64,000 nucleotides of DNA from Sabethes cyaneus (Eukaryota; Arthropoda; Insecta; Diptera; Culicidae). The DNA lies in contig NC_071355.1 of assembly GCF_943734655.1 (NCBI RefSeq), forward strand, positions 73,307,449 to 73,371,448, read 5' to 3'. This document shows positions 1 to 10,803 of this stretch, piece by piece; the first letter of the stretch is position 1, and the number at the start of each line of letters is the position of its first letter. Made by a program: the position numbers and the translations under genes. Under the pieces are notes generated by a model. That model made no database searches. It saw nothing but the letters and a program-made list of their open reading frames with translations, and had not been told where the DNA came from.

Positions 1-1239
1 AAACTCAATTTTCAGAAGCTCACGCTTGGGCGTCATTATGGAGCAAGCCTAGTTTCAGGAGATACAATTTCTCAAACATAGTACCTATTAAAATAAATAC
101 GCCCTTTGTAAAAGTGATTCTTGAGCCTAAATGGTGCCAAATTCTTTGGAAGGTGCATGTTTCCTCTTATCAAAAACATAAGTGACGTTTAGAGTAAATA
201 GTTCAAGTTTTCTCATTTACCTCTTTCACATGAAACTGCTAAAATTTGAAAATTACAGAAATGTGTTTTGTTCCGCCTTCCGAAAACGGTAAATATCTCA
301 GCGAGATTTAAAGATACGTCCTTACTTTCTTCGGCAAAGTTGTCCGTCATAAAATTTCCCATCTATACAGTATAGCTACATTGCTCTGAGACACTGTTCG
401 ATACCCTGTTTTGACGTTTATTCAAATGAAATTTCAAAAATTTTAAATTTTTCCCAAATTCAATAAATTTTTGTAACTAAATATAACTCCAGACATGCCA
501 CCATAACTTTTTTATGAATGTATCAGATCCCAATGATTGTGAAAAAAATAGTTGAGTACCTTGTTCATCTATTACAACATTTCTAAAAATATTTTTTTGA
601 ATTTACTCCTGCAAAATGCCATTTTTTCATAAAACTCAAATGTGCGACCCCTAAATCGCGGCAGCCAATGTTGACGTCATATAAAACTTTTGTTGTGACA
701 CCCTAAGCTATCATTTGAGGGGTGAGCCCCCGAGTTTTCTGACATAGTGCTATTTTGGGACACTCTAATGTACAGACAAGAAGTGTCATATTCATCTGGT
801 GTAAAAAACTGGAGTACTTGCAAATTAATTCTTGGATGGATCGTGTTTACGTAGGATGAAGGGGGTCCGTATGCCCGGAGAAACCGGAAAGTATTCAAAA
901 TAATATCACCATGAAATGAGAATAGTTTAAACTAGTGTTAGTTGCTTTAGAAGCAGCAGAAAGTATTATTCCGCACGTTTGCGTTGCACACGATATTCGT
1001 ATATTCAGCTATGCTATAAAGCGTGGATGTATGTATGTGGCTCATAAGTTATAGGCGAATTGAACCATTCGCTTCTCTGTTTTCTCATAATAAAATCCAT
1101 TGCCGATGATCAGTGATATATGTTTATTTTGCGAATTTTCCAACCTCTGCTCTCATGTTCTTGATCGCTAGAAGCGATTTTTCACATCCCTGCTCGTAGT
1201 GTTACCCGGAAGTTCAGCGTTATAGAAGCGGACTCAGTT
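1..1239. other. Non-coding, repeat-like sequence
   Basis: No credible coding frame is visible. The stretch is AT-rich and carries the phrase 'cttcggcaaagttgt' near 329-343. The same phrase recurs near 10130, 25980, 26460 and 27430 in this window, always in foldback or dispersed repeats, so part of this block is probably an old dispersed repeat. No terminal inverted repeats or target duplications could be defined. Confidence 0.4.
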
Positions 1240-1960
1240 CTAGATATTGCAGATTCGTTTCGCACAAAATTCAGTAGCGTTTTCCCTATTGAAATTGCCC
1301 ATGTTCAAGACTGCCACAAAAAATGTTCCTAGCAAGGTTTTTTCTAGCTTCCTGTTCAACATTAATGGCGATGTGGTGATTTCTGCTGGAAAACATATGA
1401 AATCCTCAACTGGATGTGGCCCAGATGGCATTCCTTCTACAGTCCCGAAACGCTGTCTAATTAATTTTGCGTTGCCTTTAGCTAAGATATATCTTTGACG
1501 ATGGGAGTTTTTTCCGAATGCTGGTCTCCTCTGACCAGCATGGTTTCGTTCCACGCAGATCTGTAGCTACGAACTTGTTAGACTTCATTACCACCTATAC
1601 GATGGCTATGGAAGGCAGAGTGCAAGTTGATGTCATCTATATGGATCGGAAAACGACTTTCGACAAAATTGACCATAAAGTATTACTCCATAAATTGTGC
1701 GAGTGGGAACATCGAACAGATTACTGTCGTAGTTTTCATTCTATCGCTGCACGCTGCATGTGAATCACGGTCAATGCGTTTCTTCAGTATTTGTTAATAT
1801 GTCTAGTGTTCCGCAAAGGAGCAATTTTGGATCGCTTTTATTCGTCATTTTCTTCAACGATGTTGCATTTTCGCTCAGTTATAGATGCAAACTTATTTAC
1901 GCCGATAATTGGAAAATTTACGTATTGGTGCACTGTATTTGGGACTACCTTCATTTGTAA
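1240..1960 (+). pseudogene. Jockey-like non-LTR retrotransposon RT relic
   Basis: Three overlapping pieces in shifting frames read as the core of a Jockey-clade reverse transcriptase. Around 1400-1450 is the finger motif SSTGCGPDGIPS. Around 1535-1560 is DQHGFVPRRS, and around 1640-1680 is motif A (DVIYMDRKTTFDKI), which keeps its aspartates. Around 1800-1850 a damaged motif B reads SVPQRSNFGSLLFVIFFNDV. Around 1895-1910 motif C reads YADN, where an active enzyme has YADD. Frame changes near 1500 and 1760 and the altered catalytic motif make it non-functional. Neither the endonuclease part nor a 3' tail was found, so this is an internal fragment. Clade assignment rests on motif wording and is an inference. 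Confidence 0.8.
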
Positions 1961-4199
1961 ATGTTTCTAAAGGTGTTCGTCAATTGGTTTCAGCTAAACA
2001 AGCGTTATCAGTATCACAAAATTCAACGTTATGACCTACTAAGTCACGAATGACTCAAGCTGAAACGTACCGTACAAATTATGTTTGATAAGCCCTTCAA
2101 ATTTTCAAATCAAATGTGTTTTCCATGTTGAATTTGTGGAATTTGAGTCGATACTTTGATACATTTTTTGGGCCTATGTTGGTCAATTTTTGACTGAAAA
2201 ATAAAGAAAGAAGCATTCAGCCGGGTGGTTATTACTATCTTTCAATTTTGCCCTACCATTGAGGTAAACTTCCTCACAGTGAGACTTCCTGCGGGCCGTA
2301 AAAGCAAAGAAAGTTCTAACGAACCATCCGTAGCTGCAACATTGCGAGAACGAGAACACATCCAACATAGCTGCCATTATTGTTGTCAGGCTTTTCATTT
2401 CAACATCCCAACATTCCTTGTAAGCGCGCTATTGACAGCGAAAATGTCGTTGTTTCTGAATGTCACACATCCTGGCAAACGGGAAAGTAGCAGTTTCCCT
2501 GTATATTTTGTTGTAGGTGTCAGCCAGGAATAGCATAGCTGAAAGCGAACTCTGAGTAAAAGCATACTCGTTAAATAATATAAAAAAGCAAAACAAAAAA
2601 ACATCCACGCGGTCACATTCACCGGGAGAAACGAAATGGAAATTTTACCACTCCAACTATGTTTCATAGCATCCGAGCAGCGTTCTCATTTCGTGCTGAT
2701 TCACGGAGTATTGATTTTCCGGTTGGCAGCACGTGCTCTGATACGCTCGGGTGTCCTTGATATTCCTGATTTTGGCAAGGATTTCAATTTTACTTGCTCG
2801 GGCCGCCTCTGACAGCTTGAAGTGTTTGACAGAACATGCCATTTATTCTGGCCGTCTAGACTGAAGTGCCGCTCATCAATCAAACCACTCCACGTGCGTC
2901 GGTCTCTCGGCGAGTTTGCATTTGTGGTGTGGTTTTGCATTTGGTTGGATGGCTGATGGCTTTGCAAAGCCATTTTCAACAACCCTCCGGGTGTGCAGGC
3001 TGCTGTGCTGAGTGGAGCAGCTGTGGAGAGTTTTGTTCTACACATTGCAAATTAATTTATGGCCACTGCATGCATTCTGCCCGGCGGGGATACTTTATAC
3101 TGTTGTAATTAAGCACATGCTCTTTGATAGTTTTGGAGGGCGTGAGGGCTGATCGTCTGGTAAGACAAAGCAGGTTTATATGTATTCAGAATGATTATTA
3201 CTGGGCTATAAAACGAGTAATGGATTCCAGTTTTACTCTGCAGTTATCTACGGTCACTGGCGAGCTCAAGACTGGGACACTGAACATGATCCGCAAAATC
3301 AGGAGGTAAACTTTAAAACAAAACGTCAAAGACTGGGGCCCCACCTTCTCTGCAATTTTCAATGTTTATATTTGTTAAAATCGACTGACATGGATTGTCT
3401 TATTGAATGTTGCAAGTCAAGTATATAAAAGTCTAACACTATACAATTTTTGAACAAACTTGTATGACAGTTCATTGAACTTAAATAAGCTTTCAACAGT
3501 AGAAAAGTCCATGTGCAAGCAGTTATTGGCTCATAGGTCCGATGTAGTAACCAGTCAGGTTGAGCGGAGGACACGTGGGGATGCACGAAAGTTCATAAGA
3601 GACAGGTTGGTTGGTGAACCGATTTTGCCATTTGCAATTTTAGCGATAAAACCGAGCTGTCGGTATCGGGAAGCTTTCGATATTGCCGAGGTACGATGTA
3701 AGTTGGTAGTGAGTTTGGTCAAGCAGTACCCCAAGGTCGTTGATCGATTCTTATACTTACTAGCTCATTTATTTGATGGTTGACAACAACCGAACTGGTG
3801 ATGTGGTGGAATGCCATCACTTGATATTTTGCGATGCTGATAACAAGCCAATCTTTCTTACAGAGTTGATTTGCTCTTGTTGCTCTTTTCACTACAGCGC
3901 CTCAGCCAAACAGAATTCGAAATCACCAAGTTGGTGTCACCAATCTATACAACATATCCAAAAGCCTTTAAAGCTGAATACAATCGTCAATGCAACGAAC
4001 TACTGAATATAATTTCAAGTCATCAGCATACATCAACTTGCATTACAATTACTACTCACAAACGTTCACAAACAGCAAAAACAGAAGAGGTCCCGTATTG
4101 CTGCCTGGAGGTACACCCAAGAGGTTGGTAAACCCGGAAGAGAAGCAGGAGTCAGTCAAACTGCATACGAGAAGCCAAACGTGTAATTCAAAGTAAACT
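1961..4199. other. Unrecognised sequence, no supported gene
   Basis: Frames of up to about 110 codons occur on both strands, but none shows a domain, signal peptide or conserved motif I recognise. The 2240-3110 part is less AT-biased than its surroundings and has no obvious repeat structure, so it may be old single-copy DNA. The frame at 3460-3783 (+) is one of the longest here and has no recognisable content. Confidence 0.3.
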
Positions 4200-5405
4200 T
4201 ACTTATATATCCATGTCCGCCGGTCCGGCAAAACAAACGGATGAAATCAGAGATCTTCGCTGCTGACGGTTACCCACCATGGCTTTTACCTCTCGCCAGG
4301 ACAGGTTCTCGTCTACAGCCCGCTCCTTTCCTTAAGGCGTGTCCGATACACTTCCACCTACGCTCACGAATTTCTGTGGCTATCGGCCGTTGATGACACC
4401 GACGATGGAGTTCCTCGTTGGATATCCAATTGTCAGGCCAGCAGGCACGAATGATATATCGCAGGCACCGGTTAATGAATACCTGCAGTTTTTGCGTTGT
4501 CTCCGCTGAGACGCACCACGTTTCGCAGGCATACAGCAGTACGGATTTAACGTTTGAATTGAAGATTCGGGTTTTCGTACGTAGAGTGATCTGGTTTGAG
4601 CGTCAAATGTTTCGCGGACCTGCAAAGGCACTCCTGGCCTTCCTGATCCGTGTGGCTATATCAGTCTTGGTACCACCATCGGGCGTTGTCTGGCTACCAA
4701 GATATTGAAGGGCGTCTACCTACTCAACATGTTGTCCCGCTATTGCGAAGTTGGTGGAATTGTCAGTGTTTACTACCATAGACTTAGTTTTTGCTACAAT
4801 GACTGTAAGACCTGCCTGGGAGCTCTCGGAGAGGTTATCTAACTTGCTCTGCATATCGTTTCGGCGCTGTGCGAGCAAGACAATGTCGTCAGCTAGGTCG
4901 AGGCCATTTAGCTGCTCCATCGTTAGAGGATTCCAAGGCAATCCTCGATTTGGTCTACTGTCAATTGCTCTAACTAATATCTCATCCATAACGATGAGAA
5001 ACAGGAGCGGTGATAAAATGCAGCCCTGTCTCACACCAGCAGTAACCCTTACGGGGTCGGACAAGGCACCGTCGTGCAAAACCTTCTGAGTACTGAGCCA
5101 CGATGAGATGGACTAGCTTATCTGGAACTCCTCTACGCCTAAGTGCTTCCCAGATGTTTTCGTGGTTGAGTCAATCGAATGCCTTTTTGAAGTCAACGAA
5201 CACCAGCAGAAGAGAGTCCTAGAATTCGTTGATCTGCTCCAATATAATGCGGTGCGTTGTGATATGGTCTACACATGATCGGCCAGCACGGAATCCAGCT
5301 TGCTGCCGCCGGAGAGTAGCGTTGATCTTCTCCTGGATCCGGTTGAGGATTACCTTACAGGGTACTTTGAGAGTAATACAGAGCAACGTTACCGCATTCA
5401 AAGTA
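4200..5405 (-). pseudogene. RTE-like non-LTR retrotransposon RT relic
   Basis: Read on the minus strand from about 5405 down to 4200, this is the RT and C-terminal part of an RTE-like (BovB/JAM-type) element. In order come RQQAGFRAGRSCVDHI (about 5330-5280), motif A LVFVDFKKAFD followed by a stop (about 5200-5160), motif B VRQGCILSPLLFLIVMDEIL (about 5040-4975), motif C LADDIVLLA (about 4905-4875), and the thumb/C-terminal block with LLYACETWCVSAETTQKLQV and RCLRYIIRA (about 4540-4450). In-frame stops near 5220 and 5165 and frame changes near 5090 and 4720 make it dead. The endonuclease half is absent. The same family supplies the relic at 27.8-34.5 kb. Confidence 0.85.
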
Positions 5406-5474
5406 AAGGTTAAGTGAAAATTAACAACTCCAATGAAAAGTTGGAAAAATTTTGTTCTGTCACATAGAAATTAT

Positions 5475-6370
5475 TCGAAATAAGTTTTTTTTTCATGTTT
5501 TTTTATGAAAACGGATGACAAAAAGGGTAAAACAGATCGTGTTGGAAAAGGTGGAAAAGCAGGAAAAAATAAAAGGAAGAACGGAACAGATAAACACGAA
5601 AAACTGAATAGAAAAGGAGTTAAAATATAAAAAATGACGACCGACGACCAACGACCGTAGCCGAAAAATTGAAAAAAAAAACGGAACAAGACAGAAAATG
5701 ACAGAAAACGAAACAGAAAACATGGGCTCAAAAAAAGGAGAAAAACTCCTAAAACGGTGAGAAACGAGACAGGAAAAGAAGAGAAAAAAGGAAAAACGAG
5801 ACGGAACAAAAAAGAAGCAAAAAAAATAATATCGAAGAAAAACAGGAGGAACGGATTGAAGAAAAAGGTAAAACGGAAGAGAAAAAAGACTAAAAACGGG
5901 AGATAAAAAAGGATAACCGAAGAGGTAACGGAAAAAGGGAAGCAACACCATAATAAACGTGACGAAAAAATCGAAAAATCGGGGCATCAACGTGGGGAAA
6001 ATCTGAATAAAGATGAAAAACAAGAAGGAAAAAAGATAAAAAATGTTAGTAACAGACTGGAAACGAAAAAAGGGAACATAGATGAGAAAAAAGAAAAGCG
6101 GGAAAGAAAATAACAAATACAGGTGCGAAAACCATGCGGAAATACAGGACCGAAAATTAGAAGAAATGGAACAGGAAACAAAGAAATACGGAACAATAAA
6201 ACAGCAAGCAAGGGTCAGAAAAAACGAAAACGAGAGAAAAGGGAAAAAATCGAAGCAAAATGAGAACAAAAACCAAGAAAACTGTACAGAAGTGAGAAAA
6301 CGGGACTGGAAAAGATAAAAATGGAACAGAAAACAAGTAAAACGTTTGGGAGAATAAGATGAAAAATGTC
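5475..6370. repeat. Purine-rich low-complexity tract
   Basis: About 900 bp in which the plus strand is almost all A and G, with words such as 'aacggaa', 'gaaaaaa' and 'ggaaaaac' recurring irregularly. The minus strand is correspondingly polypyrimidine and stays open for long stretches, giving Phe/Leu/Ser-rich translations that are an effect of composition. There is no fixed period. It ends sharply near 6370. Confidence 0.8.
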
Positions 6371-6394
6371 ATTTCCTACCCAATTCCGTCGAAA

Positions 6395-6710
6395 GCTTCA
6401 AGTTCAAATTAGTCCAATTTTAAGACCAGTATAATTCCAATTTTAGGTTTATTTCAAGTGAAATTTAAACTCTGATTTAAAGTCCAATTTAAGGTACAAT
6501 TTGAATTCCAATTTTAAGCATAATTTCAAATGGAATTCTATGCTCAAGTTTAAACTGGAAAATCTAAACTCAAGTCCAATTTAAAGCCAAACAACGTCCA
6601 ATTTCATTGTAAATTGGGGAAACTTTGTTAATTTTAGGCTTTGTTTTTGGACGGCAAGCCAACTAAGTAAGTAGGTAATGTCCAATTTCAATTCTGTGCG
6701 AAGTCTATTT
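6395..6710. repeat. Degenerate 'tccaattt(t)aa' low-complexity repeat
   Basis: The phrase 'tccaattt' and variants ('gtccaatttaa', 'ttccaatttt') recur at irregular 15-30 bp spacing. The same composition is seen at 9130-9420 and, in another wording ('aaagtcaaa'), at 42050-42545. These look like degenerate simple repeats. Confidence 0.6.
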
Positions 6711-8071
6711 TACAGCCAAATAGAATCGCCCAAGTCTTACTTGTTAACCAACTACAGACGACTGACTGTGATCAGCAGACAGGTCGTTGACCGCAGTCGG
6801 AATCTAGACGTTACCGGTGATTGCCGACATGATGATGCACGATGATATCATAGGTTTTTTTTCTGAGAAGAAACACAAATTTTCGGGTCTTACGGTAGTG
6901 AGGATGATTCGAATCGTAGGGTAAGCCTTAGAAGAAGTTCCTCTGAGGAACTTTGACTTCACGTAACTGCTGTTTTTGTCATTGCAGTAATGCGGAACTC
7001 TACCCTTCCTGCGAGTCTGTCAGGTAAAGTTTTCTTCACGCGCTTTATGCTGTTTTTCTAGACCCGCAGGATTCTCTGCCAGGGGATTTTGCGAGGTTCG
7101 TCTAATTCTTCATTCATTTCCACTTAACACATTACTATTCTCCTGTGTCTCTCTTTTCAATATCATAATCTACTTAGCTTAGCTTAGCTTAGGTAGACTG
7201 CTCGTAGTTGAACTTCGTGATCGGCCGAACCAGTAAGATTGCACAAAGAACCAATTGAATGGTGCTTGGGAGTAGCATGACATTCTCATTGTGCAACTTC
7301 TACTGATTCAACACTTTGAAAATTGACCAACAACGACGCAGACCACGACCAAAGGCTGTACTACATGGGAAAAGGTAGGAAAATTAGTCCGATATTTGTT
7401 GTTGCTAGAGACCGCGGGTACTACTGCATCTCCACAAGTATCACGGGATAGGATTTATGTTAGTAGGGGAAGGTACAGATCTGGGTTCATCCTAGTAGAT
7501 GATATGATCCAATGAAACAACGCGTCAGCGATTACATCTTCTCAACGCATCTCAACTTTTCGCGATCCCCATTGTAAATAAATTTTCTTTCTAAAGCGCG
7601 TGCGACGTATTTGGGCCTGACTTCGTTTCGATGATATAAATATTATGCCTTGGACATAAACTAGTCCAACGCGAATCCACTGTGTGGGCGAATAATATTG
7701 CATCCGTCTTGTTAGATGAGGATGAGGTTTCTCGCAAAATCAAGATAACGATATCGAGGTGGTCATCAAAATCACGCGTTCTAATTCGTTTACAAACCGT
7801 TACATTTAAAAATTTGCTACTCCGCGAATTTACCGCTATCACGACCGACTTCGGCCCTTCAGCTAAGTCAATTATTATTGTAAATTACTACACAAACTAA
7901 TATTCCAAACTACTGGCTCGAATTTAAAACTGGATAATTGTCACGGCTTCGAAAAAATTTGTTTTCAAAGTTTTTGCAACGAACGAGACACGAAAGCAAG
8001 CGATGCTGATCCCTTGCAATAAAATACTCAGAACTTGAACACCTCAGCACTATTAACGAAAACTGAGAATA
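6711..8071. other. Unrecognised sequence with a short TTAGC microsatellite
   Basis: No gene is supported. A short run of the pentamer 'cttag' (about four units) lies at 7172-7193 and leads into a segment, 7190-7500, that looks like the body of an old dispersed repeat. Termini could not be fixed. Confidence 0.35.
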
Positions 8072-8389
8072 AAATATTTTTTTGAAACGATGGTTCTACA
8101 ATTGATGAAGGGACGGTAGGGGAAAGAAATGAAAATTTTTTGGTGAAGGAGGGGAAGAGCGGAAAAAGGGGGGAAGGTGCATGAGTCGAACCAAGCTGTA
8201 ATCTGAGATTATAACCGAATTCGAGCAACCAGCATTGGACAAAAGGTAGGAGTCAAAATGACTACTTGTCAAGCATAGCTACCAATACTACCCCCCTTTC
8301 CGCTCTTCTCCTCCTTCACCAAAAAATTTTCATTTCTTTCCCCTACCGTCCCTTCATCAATTGTAGAACCATCGTTTCAAAAAAATATT
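8072..8389. repeat. Foldback element, short copy
   Basis: Arms of about 100 bp (8072-8174 and 8289-8389) are near-perfect inverted repeats. Each begins with aatatttttttgaaacgat and includes 'ctacaattgatgaagggacgg'-type sequence running into a G-rich (or C-rich) inner end. The ~115 bp centre matches one half of the inner part of the larger palindrome at 51138-51710, including the words 'cgaaccaagctgtaatc' and 'agcattggacaaaag'. This copy is therefore the same family with most of the central, tRNA-like inverted part missing. No coding capacity. Confidence 0.85.
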
Positions 8390-9129
8390 AATATATATGT
8401 ATGACCGCATTTCAAAGGTCAAGACTAAAAACTTGAGATTAGTCTGAGAATAAAAATTTGCTTCAATAATCATTAGAATTAAATTAGGAACATTGACCAT
8501 TGCGAAACAATTTCAAATTCTTGGCAATTTTAATGACGTAGACGTAGATAATCACACATTGCTAACTGGCTCACAATACCTGACAGCAAAAACCAGGAAC
8601 AGTGAAACCAATAAAGCATTTCTTGAAGCAATTGGTCCCTAAGTCCTGAATGCGGCGAAAAGGAAAAAATAGTTCCATGCTATTCATTATAAATGGCACT
8701 TGGATATATTGGCAGTTTTTCAGATTCTAAAGCAGCTATGAAAATCGGTTTTAAATGGGTTGATCTTGTTGTTTTTATTTGCAATAATCGAAAGATGTCA
8801 ATAGCCTAGGCCAGTAAAACTACTTTATAATAAAGGACCTCCATAAAGTTATCGTTTCGGTAATGATCGTACAAGATCACTTCATTTACCAATGCGTTTC
8901 ATTTATTTATGATCTAACCGATCCATATGTGACAGTTTTTCAATGGGCATACCGAATTATTTCATCCATCTATGGTCGTACCGAACCATGTACGTACCGT
9001 ATCATATATTGTTGGGCTATAGCGAAATTTTCTAGGTTATCCAATTATATTCTTCGCATCAGACATTTCTATCCTTTTCAAAAAAGAATTTACGTCATGA
9101 TCGCGTATAGGGCCATATACTAATAAATA

Positions 9130-9420
9130 AAAAGGAATTTCAAATTCTGTTTATGGTCCGATTTCAAGTTGAATTCCAAGTAAAACTTCCAGTCCAAATT
9201 ACTCTAAATGTAAGTCCAAATTCAAGTCCAATTTTACGTCCAACTTCCTGCTCCAGTAAGGCTACAAGCCCGAATTAGTCCAAATTTAAGTTTAATATGA
9301 TGTCCCATGTCAAGTCGTATTGCAAATTTAATTTGACCTCTAATTTCTGGTCCACTTTCAATTTCGATTTTATACCTAATTGCATCCGAAAGCAAGCAAT
9401 TTTAAACCTAATCGGCCGCT
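9130..9420. repeat. Degenerate 'aagtccaatttt' low-complexity repeat
   Basis: Phrases such as 'aagtccaaatt', 'aagtccaatttta' and 'cgtccaactt' recur at irregular spacing, as at 6395-6710. No fixed unit. Confidence 0.5.
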
Positions 9421-9758
9421 ACATTTGCGATGAGTAACAAACGTTTCGCCATCCTACGATTACTCCATTTCATATCAGGCCTGAACATTCTTCGGAATGT
9501 CAGGTACCCCACCTTTTGCTTATATCTGCGCACGCTAGTGTGTCTGTGGCATGTTGCATTTCAACATTACATCTGCAACTATTGTAATGGTGTAATGAAA
9601 TGGCTTATTTTCTTTCTAACTATCAGGAACCAACATTTTTTTCAGAAAATAATTCAAGCAACATAAATTTTTATTACTTACTATTCAGAATCTTGCAAAG
9701 TCTTAGTCTGCAAAGTTTTTTGTGGTACTTGATTAGAGTTCTAAACGAATCCAAAGGC

Positions 9759-10803
9759 CGTTCGAGACCTTGGCGAGGATTTGCATTAGCAGGTTATTAT
9801 AGCACAATTCTGGCTTTAGTTTCCAGAAGGTCGCATAATCAACCCTTTTACATGCATTATGCGACCTTTTGAAAACTAAAGTCAGAATTATGCTATAATA
9901 ACCTGCTAATGCAAATCCTCGCCAAGGCATAGTGGTCCAAACAGCGAAATACGTGATCGTGTGATATTGCGCCAAAACGTGAAGTTTTTCGCATATAGTT
10001 TCTTTAGGAACATTTCTTGGTATAATAAGCCCCTTCTTGTGAGAGAAATCTTTGGGTGATTAATTCCCTTAAAAGTGAGCTACAAAATTTATTTTCTCGT
10101 ACTTTCAAGATACAGGTTTGGTACTTTCGGCAAAGTTGTAGTAAATAATAGTGCAAACAACTTTGTCAAAGACACCATACACGAATTAACAAGCAGTTAA
10201 CAATTAACTTTACTCAAACCAAAAATAAAATAAGCAACACATCTTTTTGTTGTACTTTTAAGTACGAGTTGTTTGATCTGCCACCATTTGCCACCTTGGG
10301 AAATATTGAGGTTCAAATTAGTACTATTTTTCATCAAAAATGCTCAAAATCTCCGAAACTGCAGAAAATCGCGTATAATAATGCTCTACAAAAACGTTGA
10401 TTTTAGCAAGATAAACAACTTTCCAGAACACTGTGAACACATAAAAGTTGACCAGAATAAGCCAGGGTTTAAAAACTGTTTTGAAGGGTTTGTCCACGAA
10501 TAACGCTTCATAGACAATTTCCATGAAGAGATACAAGTATGGTGTCTTTGACGAAGTTGTTTGTATTGACATTTACTACAACTTTGCTGAAAGTACCAAA
10601 CCTGTATCTCGAATATACGAGAAAATAAATTTCGTATCTCACTTTTAAGGGAATTAATCACCCAAAGATTTCTCTCACAAGAAGGGGCTTATTATACCAA
10701 GAAATGTTCCCAAAGACACTATATGCGAAAAACTTCACGTTTCGGCGCTATATCAAACGATCACGTATTTCGCTGTTTGGACCACTGTGCAAGGTCTCGA
10801 ACG
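9759..10803. mobile_element. Foldback element with inverted arms
   Basis: The left arm (about 9759-10190) and right arm (about 10541-10803) are inverted copies. The outer ends read 'cgttcgagacctt' on the left and its complement 'aaggtctcgaacg' on the right, followed inward by 'gtggtccaaacagcgaaat', the 'aagccccttcttgtgag' block and the 'tcggcaaagttgtagtaaat' block. The left arm is interrupted right at its outer end by a separate 160 bp hairpin (9768-9927). The 350 bp loop has no supported gene. No coding capacity. No target duplication is clear because the outer flanks are unrelated. Confidence 0.8.
9768..9927. repeat. Near-perfect 160 bp hairpin (MITE-like) inside the foldback arm
   Basis: Starts 'ccttggcgaggatttgc' and ends with its complement 'gcaaatcctcgccaagg'. 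The arms (about 9768-9840 and 9853-9927) match almost fully around a roughly 12 bp loop. Removing it restores the expected arm sequence 'gaccttgca(t/c)agtgg' seen at the other end of the host foldback, so it is a later insertion. The TSD is ambiguous because the junction bases are part of the hairpin. Confidence 0.8.

Noticed and set aside
5493..6269. 258-codon minus-strand frame rich in Phe, Leu and Ser
   Set aside because: It lies wholly in the purine-rich low-complexity tract; the openness follows from composition and there is no domain.
7172..7193. Telomere-like TTAGG repeat
   Set aside because: The unit is TTAGC, only about four copies, and not terminal; it is an ordinary microsatellite.
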